From positions 569,155 through 633,154 of the forward strand of contig JADJGV010000037.1 in NCBI GenBank assembly GCA_016707895.1: DNA of 64,000 nucleotides, given 5' to 3'. The stretch comes from Myxococcales bacterium (GTDB lineage: Bacteria > Myxococcota_A > Polyangia > Haliangiales > Haliangiaceae). This document shows positions 56,138 through 64,000 of the stretch, piece by piece; positions within the stretch are counted from its first letter, which is position 1; every line of letters begins with the position of its first letter. Under the pieces are notes generated by a model. It had not been told where the DNA came from and made no database searches. It saw nothing but the letters and a program-made list of their open reading frames with translations. A program made the position numbers and the translations under genes.

Positions 56138-56138
<1 letters not shown>
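56010..56138. repeat. GATCCC/GTCCCC hexanucleotide array
   Basis: After a few GGAGCC units, GATCCC and GTCCCC hexamers repeat to the stop codon of the barrel gene at 56138. The 220-bp gap 55918-56137 holds nothing else visible. Confidence 0.85.
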
Positions 56139-57859
<1,721 letters not shown>

Positions 57860-59069
57860 GGGCTCCTCCGGACGCGTCGACGGTGTTGCCGCCGGTGGTG
57901 CCGCCCGACACGCCCCGGAACAGGAGCGCGAAGTCGGACGGACTGCTCGAGTGCTTCACCGCTTCCTCGTAGGTCACCAGCCGCTGCTTCACCAGCTCGG
58001 CCAGGCTCTGATCGAAGGTGACCATGCCGTAGGGGTGCAGGCCCTGGGCGATGGCGTCGCGGATCTCGCGGGTGCGCATCGGATCCTCGATCATCTCGCG
58101 GACGCGCTCGGTGTTGACCAGGATCTCGAGCGCCGGGACCATGCCCTTGCCGTCGGCCCGGGGCAGCAGCCGCTGCGAGATGACGCCGCGCAACACCGAC
58201 GCCAGCGTCAGCCGGGCCTGGCCCTGCTGGTGGCTCGGGTACATCGAGATGATGCGGTTGACGGTCTCGGTCGCGTCCGAGGTGTGCAGCGTCGACAGCA
58301 CGAGGTGGCCGGTCTCGGCGGCGGTCATCGCGATCGACGCGGTCTCGGGGTCGCGCATCTCGCCGACCAGCACCACGTCGGGATCCTGGCGCAGCGCCGC
58401 GCGCAGCGCCCGCGAGAACGACTGGGTGTCGAACCCGATCTCGCGCTGGTTGACCACCGAGCGCTTGTCGCGGAACGTGTACTCGATCGGGTCCTCGATC
58501 GTGACGATGTGGTAGGCGCTCTGGGTGTTGATGTAGTCGACCATCGCCGCGAGCGTGGTCGACTTGCCCGAGCCGGTGACGCCGGTGACCAGGATGACGC
58601 CGCGCGAGTGCTCGGTCAGCTGCAGCACCGTCTGCGGCAGGTTGAGGCGATCGAACGGCGGCACCTCGGGCGGGATGAGCCGCAGCACCATGCCGACCGC
58701 GCCCCGCTGCTGGAACACGTTGGCTCGGTAGCGCACCCCGTCGGGCGTGCCGTAGGCGAGGTCGAGGTCGAGGGCGTCCTCGAACTGCGCCTTCTGCTTG
58801 TCGTTCATCATGTGGGCGGCGAACCCGGCGATCGCCTCGCGGGTCAGCGCCGGCACGTCGCGGACGGTGCGCAGCTCCCCCTTGATGCGAAAGATCGGAG
58901 GCAGGCCGGCCTTCAGGTGCACGTCGGAGGCGCCGAGCTGGCGCGCGGCCGACAGGACCCGGTCGAGGATCTGGCTCATCGCGTCCGTCCAGCCTAACAC
59001 GGCGGGTCGCGATCCCAGCGGCGGTCGACGCGCGGGCCGCGCCGCGTGGCGTCGCCGCCGCATCCGCGA

Positions 59070-59075
59070 TACGCT
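59070..59075 (+). promoter_or_regulatory. -10-like TACGCT, leaderless zinc-ribbon gene
   Basis: TACGCT ends 9 nt before ATG 59085. In the same divergent gap, TAGGCT on the minus strand (58991-58996) ends 11 nt before pilT. Confidence 0.4.
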
Positions 59076-59084
59076 TCGCGCTCC

Positions 59085-60101
59085 ATGTTCTGCCCGGGCT
59101 GCGGCGCGGCCAACGTCGATGGCGCGAAGTTCTGCGGCTCGTGCGGGTTCCGGCTCGATCCGACGCCGGTCCCCGGGCCGGCCCCGGCGCCGACCTCGGC
59201 CGCGTCGGCGACGACGCCGACCGTGGTGCGCATGCCGCAGGCGATCGAGCCCAGCGCCGCGAGCCTGGCGCCGGTGCGCAGCGGGCGCGGCGGGCGGCTG
59301 GGGATCGTGCTCGGCGTCGACGCGGCGCTGGTGATCGCCGGCGTGGTGTTGTGGACCCGGCCGCCCGGCGCGGCGGCGCCGGCCAAGGTGGCGGCGGTCG
59401 AGCCCGGCGGCGGCGGCACCGACGGCGGCACGCCGCCCACCACGTTCGTCGATCCCGGCAGCGGTTCGCCCCGGGGCGGCCACGGCGGCGCGGCGGGCGG
59501 GGGCGGGGGCGGGGGCGGGGGCACGGGCAGCGCGGCCACGCCGGGCGGCGGGGGCAGCGGCAGCGGCAGCGGCGCAGGCACGGGCAGCGGCAGCGGCCCC
59601 GCGGTCGGCGGCGTCGACGCCCGCTCGCTCGACGATCGGCTCACCGACGCGCCGGCGGCGCCGCTCGCCGAGGTCGACGCCAGCGGCGCGATCGCGCCAC
59701 CGCCCGACGCCGCCGAGGCCGCGGCGCCCGAGGTCGACGCCGCGGGCGATCCGCCGCCGCCCGGCGAGGTCGACGCCGGCGCCGACGACGAGGTGTCGGC
59801 GGCGGTGATCCAGAGCCAGTTCGCCCGCCTGGGCGTCACGTCCGAGTCGCGGTTCTCGCGGTGCTACCAGTCGGCGACCAAGGCGCTGCCCGACGATCAG
59901 CCGCTGGTCGGCAAATTGGACATCTCGCTGGCGGTCATGCCTACTGGACGCACGGAGAACGTGCGCGTGGACGTCAACACCACCGGATCGCAGACGCTGG
60001 CAAACTGCATCGTCGGCGTGATCGGCTCGTGGCAGTTCTCGCCGCACGACGGGGCCGGTCCGCTACAATTCTCCAAGTCGATCGACTTCAAGCCGCAATG
60101 A
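59085..60101 (+). CDS. Zinc-ribbon membrane protein with AgmX/PglI-like C-terminal domain
   Basis: 338 residues. It starts with a zinc ribbon (MFCPGCGAANVDGAKFCGSCG), then a Pro/Ala spacer, one transmembrane helix (about 68-86, GIVLGVDAALVIAGVVLW), a long Gly/Ser-rich linker (about 100-170) and a C-terminal two-Cys domain (AVIQSQFARLGV...SRCYQSATKALPDDQPLVGKLDISLAVMPTG...LANCIVGVIGSWQF) of the AgmX/PglI or TonB-like kind found in myxobacterial motility and envelope proteins. Its stop overlaps the next ATG (ATGA). It is divergent from pilT, which makes a motility link attractive but unproven. Confidence 0.82.
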   Translation: MFCPGCGAANVDGAKFCGSCGFRLDPTPVPGPAPAPTSAASATTPTVVRMPQAIEPSAASLAPVRSGRGGRLGIVLGVDAALVIAGVVLWTRPPGAAAPAKVAAVEPGGGGTDGGTPPTTFVDPGSGSPRGGHGGAAGGGGGGGGGTGSAATPGGGGSGSGSGAGTGSGSGPAVGGVDARSLDDRLTDAPAAPLAEVDASGAIAPPPDAAEAAAPEVDAAGDPPPPGEVDAGADDEVSAAVIQSQFARLGVTSESRFSRCYQSATKALPDDQPLVGKLDISLAVMPTGRTENVRVDVNTTGSQTLANCIVGVIGSWQFSPHDGAGPLQFSKSIDFKPQ

Positions 60102-61153
60102 CGACGCTGCGCGACATGTCGGGCTCGCGATCGGCCACGCCGACGCGCGATCTGGTCGGTGCCCAGGTGCTGGTCATCGACTCCGACGTGCGCATCCACG
60201 CCGGCATCACCGAGCTCTTGACCGCGGCCAGCCTGCACGTCACCTGCGTCAAGGATCCCGACGCCGGCCTGACCGAGCTGGGCCGCCACTTCTATTCGGT
60301 GGTCTTGATCGATCTCGACACCCCGAGCGCGGGCGCCGGGCTCGACGTGATCCGCTCGGTGCGCACCGCGTCGCCGACCTCGATGATCATCGGGTTGACG
60401 CCGCGGCGGTCGTTCGACGACGCGGTCGCCGCGATCCGCGCCGGCGCGGTCGACCTGATCCTCAAGTCGCCCGAGTCGGTGGCCTACCTCAAGGACCGCG
60501 TGCTCGACGCCGCGAGCCGCTCGGTCGGCCGGCGCGAGGTCGACACCGTGCTGGTCGACGTGCGCGCGGTGCACGAGGAGTTCCTGCAGCGGTTCATGGA
60601 GGCCGAGCGGCGCGCGCTCGACGCCAGCGATCGCCTGGCCGGCAAGGATCCCGGGCGCTCGCTCGAGCTCGACGCGTTCAGCGTGCTGGTGGTCGACGAG
60701 GTCGACTCGCTGGTCGACGAGCTCAACGGCGCCGGCGTGCCGGGCTTCCGCTTCCTGCACGCGATGAGCGGCGGCGAGGCGCTCGATCGCATCTCGAGCG
60801 ACAAGTTCCACTACGCGCTGATCTCCGACGAGCTGTCCGACCTGCCGGCGTCGATGGTGGTCCAGACCGTGCGCAGCCAGAGCCCCGAGACCGTGCCGCT
60901 GGCGTTCCGCGGCCCCGGCCCCGGCGGCTACGTCAACCTGGTCGAGGTCGGCGGCCAGCGGCCGATCGTCGTGCCGTTCACCGACGCCGCCGAGCTGGCC
61001 AACCGGCTCGACGAGCTGGCCGAGGCGTTCCGCGCCAAGACCCGCGAGCGCCGCTACACCCAGAACTTCCGCGAGAAGAACTACGACTTTCTGCGGCGCT
61101 ACGTCGACATCAAGCTGAAGATCGATCGCGCGCTCAACGACCAGGCCGGGTGA
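60098..61153 (+). CDS. Tandem receiver-domain protein without output domain
   Basis: 351 residues. Residues about 20-140 form a receiver domain (AQVLVIDSDVRIHAGITELL; phospho-acceptor Asp in VVLIDLDTPSAG; the lysine in LILKSPE). A second receiver-like domain (about 190-315: FSVLVVDEVDSLVDEL, YALISDELSDLP) lacks a clean acceptor site. The helical C-terminus (RRYTQNFREKNYDFLRRYVDIKLKIDRAL) looks like a dimerisation or partner-binding helix. There is no DNA-binding or enzyme domain, so it likely acts by protein contact. It is translationally coupled to the zinc-ribbon membrane protein. No histidine kinase is adjacent. Confidence 0.82.
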   Translation: MTTLRDMSGSRSATPTRDLVGAQVLVIDSDVRIHAGITELLTAASLHVTCVKDPDAGLTELGRHFYSVVLIDLDTPSAGAGLDVIRSVRTASPTSMIIGLTPRRSFDDAVAAIRAGAVDLILKSPESVAYLKDRVLDAASRSVGRREVDTVLVDVRAVHEEFLQRFMEAERRALDASDRLAGKDPGRSLELDAFSVLVVDEVDSLVDELNGAGVPGFRFLHAMSGGEALDRISSDKFHYALISDELSDLPASMVVQTVRSQSPETVPLAFRGPGPGGYVNLVEVGGQRPIVVPFTDAAELANRLDELAEAFRAKTRERRYTQNFREKNYDFLRRYVDIKLKIDRALNDQAG

Positions 61154-61183
61154 CGACGGGCCCGCGCGGGGCCGCGGTCGTCA
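61152..61183. terminator. Weak hairpin between convergent genes
   Basis: GACGAC (61152-61157) pairs with GTCGTC (61177-61182), and the G/C-rich inside can pair partly. It overlaps the stop codons of both converging genes (61153 and 61181) and could end both transcripts. Confidence 0.35.
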
Positions 61184-62209
61184 GGGCGTGGCGACCCGCG
61201 CGGCGGTGAAGGGCGCGGTCCCCGTCGCCACCTCGCCCTCGGCCTCGACCCGCACGGTCCAGGTGCCCCGCAGCGCGGCGTCGGCGAGCGTGGCCCGGCC
61301 GGCCTCGAGCGCCAGCACGTCGAAGCGCTGCGCGGCTACCTGCGCCTCGACCTGCGCGGCCAGGGCCGCCACCGCCTGGTCGCACACCGCCGCCAGCGTC
61401 GCCTCGGGCACCGCGTCGCGCACGCAGGCGCCCAGCTCGCAGTTCGCGCCGAGGCGGGCCGCGACCCGCGGGCAGCCGACCTGCGCCGCCAGCGCCTCGC
61501 GCAGCGTGGGCCCGCCGAGCGGCTGGAACACCAGCGGGCCGGCGGCGGTCAAGAGCATCGCGCCGTAGGGCACGGCGAAGGCGTGGGCGCCGAGCGTCAG
61601 CGCCGCGCCGTCGGCCGCGAGCGCCGGCGTGGTCGGGCGGACGGCGTCGACCAGCGCGGCCGGGACCGGCACCTCGAGCCGCTGGTCGGCGATCGTGAAC
61701 GTCAGCGCCCGCAGCGCGTGGGTGGCCGTCGCGTCGCCGGCCGCGGGCGTGGTCACCGCGAGCGTCGAGCCGAGCTCGATGACGCGGGTCAACGCGCGCA
61801 GGTCCTCGGCGAGCGCGGCGAACCGGTCGGCGCCGGCCGGCGCCTCGCGCGCGACCGCGTCGTCGAGGTACGCCTCGAGCTTGGCGCCCAGCCGCGGCAC
61901 CTTGCGCAGCTTGGCCACCGCCGGCAGCCCCTGGATCGCCGCGAGCGACAGCAGCGCGCGCCCGGGGTGCGCGTCCAGCTCGGTGAGCAAGAGCAGGCTG
62001 GCCGAGAGCCGCGCCCCGGCCAGGCCCGACGTCGCGACGTCGAGCTTGGTGCGGACGTCGAACGTCCCGGCGGGCCAGCGCGCGGGCGGCGGCGGGGCGG
62101 CGGGCGCCGGGGCCGCGGCGTGGTCCGCCGCGGGCGAGGACGAGGCGCAGGCGGCGACGAGCGCGAGGAGGGCGGGCGCGAGGGCGGTGCGGGCGAGGGG
62201 GCGGGGCAC
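61181..62209 (-). CDS. Hypothetical lipoprotein
   Basis: 342 residues from GTG 62209, with TAGGGT ending 6 nt upstream. The signal (ALAPALLALVAACASS) has lipobox VAAC. The mature protein, after an Ala/Pro spacer, is mostly helical (GAKLEAYLDDAVAREAPAGADRFAALAEDLRALTRVIELG) then mixed (LRALTFTIADQRLEVPVPAALVDAV). Three Cys lie near CPRVAARLGANCELGACV. No domain is recognised. It is convergent with the receiver gene and lies upstream of the HD phosphodiesterase stop. Confidence 0.7.
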   Translation of the reverse strand: MPRPLARTALAPALLALVAACASSSPAADHAAAPAPAAPPPPARWPAGTFDVRTKLDVATSGLAGARLSASLLLLTELDAHPGRALLSLAAIQGLPAVAKLRKVPRLGAKLEAYLDDAVAREAPAGADRFAALAEDLRALTRVIELGSTLAVTTPAAGDATATHALRALTFTIADQRLEVPVPAALVDAVRPTTPALAADGAALTLGAHAFAVPYGAMLLTAAGPLVFQPLGGPTLREALAAQVGCPRVAARLGANCELGACVRDAVPEATLAAVCDQAVAALAAQVEAQVAAQRFDVLALEAGRATLADAALRGTWTVRVEAEGEVATGTAPFTAARVATP

Positions 62210-62301
62210 GGCGCGACCCTACGATCGTGGCGCGCCGCCGTCGCTGGCCGCGACCGGCTTCGGGCGTGCCCTGGCGCACACCGAGGGGCCCCGTCGGACG
62301 G

Positions 62302-62327
62302 GGGAGGGAGTGGCGACACGCCCTCCC
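62302..62327 (-). terminator. Hairpin after the HD phosphodiesterase gene
   Basis: GGGAGGGAGTG (62302-62312) pairs with CACGCCCTCCC (62317-62327) around GCGA with one mismatch. It lies about 7 bp beyond the stop codon of the minus-strand HD gene. Confidence 0.55.
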
Positions 62328-62333
62328 GGGAGC

Positions 62334-64000
<1,667 letters not shown>

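Overview
The window is very GC-rich, densely coded DNA from what looks like a myxobacterium-type organism (phylum Myxococcota, plausibly the Haliangiales/Kofleriaceae side). The signs are many eukaryote-like Ser/Thr kinases with TPR or WD40-like tails, FHA domains fused to a SpoIIE phosphatase and to a sigma-54 activator, secreted proteins with MYXO-CTERM-like tails, many lipoproteins, AgmX/TonB-like C-terminal domains and a PilT motor. No phage, insertion sequence, tRNA, rRNA or CRISPR array was seen.

Layout. 1-1650: end of the 2-oxoglutarate dehydrogenase E1 gene, its E2 partner and a small lipoprotein. 1801-6769: CHRD-domain secreted protein, a repeat-filled convergent gap, a lipoprotein beta-propeller, rpmB, rpmG and an FHA-GAF-SpoIIE phosphatase. 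6931-11646: one giant fusion enzyme (aldehyde dehydrogenase, class III aminotransferase, GNAT, degenerate aminotransferase). 11705-15635: an FHA/sigma-54 activator followed by a DUF4157 (eCIS-core) protein that has its own sigma-54-type promoter. 15693-26354: two Ser/Thr kinases and, between them, a sigma-like regulator with an HMA-like insertion, followed by four envelope proteins in two blocks that share a 44-bp start-site element. 27100-30807: an operon of a C45-type Ntn hydrolase, an aminotransferase and both subunits of a CoA transferase. 30811-38238: envelope proteins, an endonuclease-fold protein, a GNAT and hutI. 39241-41553: two genes with sigma-54-type promoters. 42123-48469: methyltransferases, a frameshifted tryptophanase/tyrosine phenol-lyase gene, asnB and a glycosyltransferase. 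48643-54435: glucan phosphorylase, aqpZ and alaS. 54505-64000: diheme lipoprotein, trypsin-like protease, Asp-rich barrel protein, pilT, a zinc-ribbon/receiver pair and a PgpH-like HD phosphodiesterase running off the end.

Two regulatory patterns cut across the window. First, at least 16 genes carry a TANNNT-like -10 hexamer only 5-12 nt before the start codon and no Shine-Dalgarno, so many first genes of transcripts are probably leaderless. Genes inside operons, or with a -10 farther away, have GGAG-type sites. Second, four YTGGCAC-N5-TTGCW (sigma-54) promoter candidates occur, three just upstream of starts and some with inverted repeats suited to enhancer binding. Intergenic gaps, especially between convergent genes, are packed with hexanucleotide arrays and with CCACGTGG palindrome arrays.

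The best candidates for undescribed biology are the four-domain fusion enzyme, the sigma-like/kinase/44-bp-element envelope locus at 18267-26354, and the FHA-activator to DUF4157 pair at 11705-15635.
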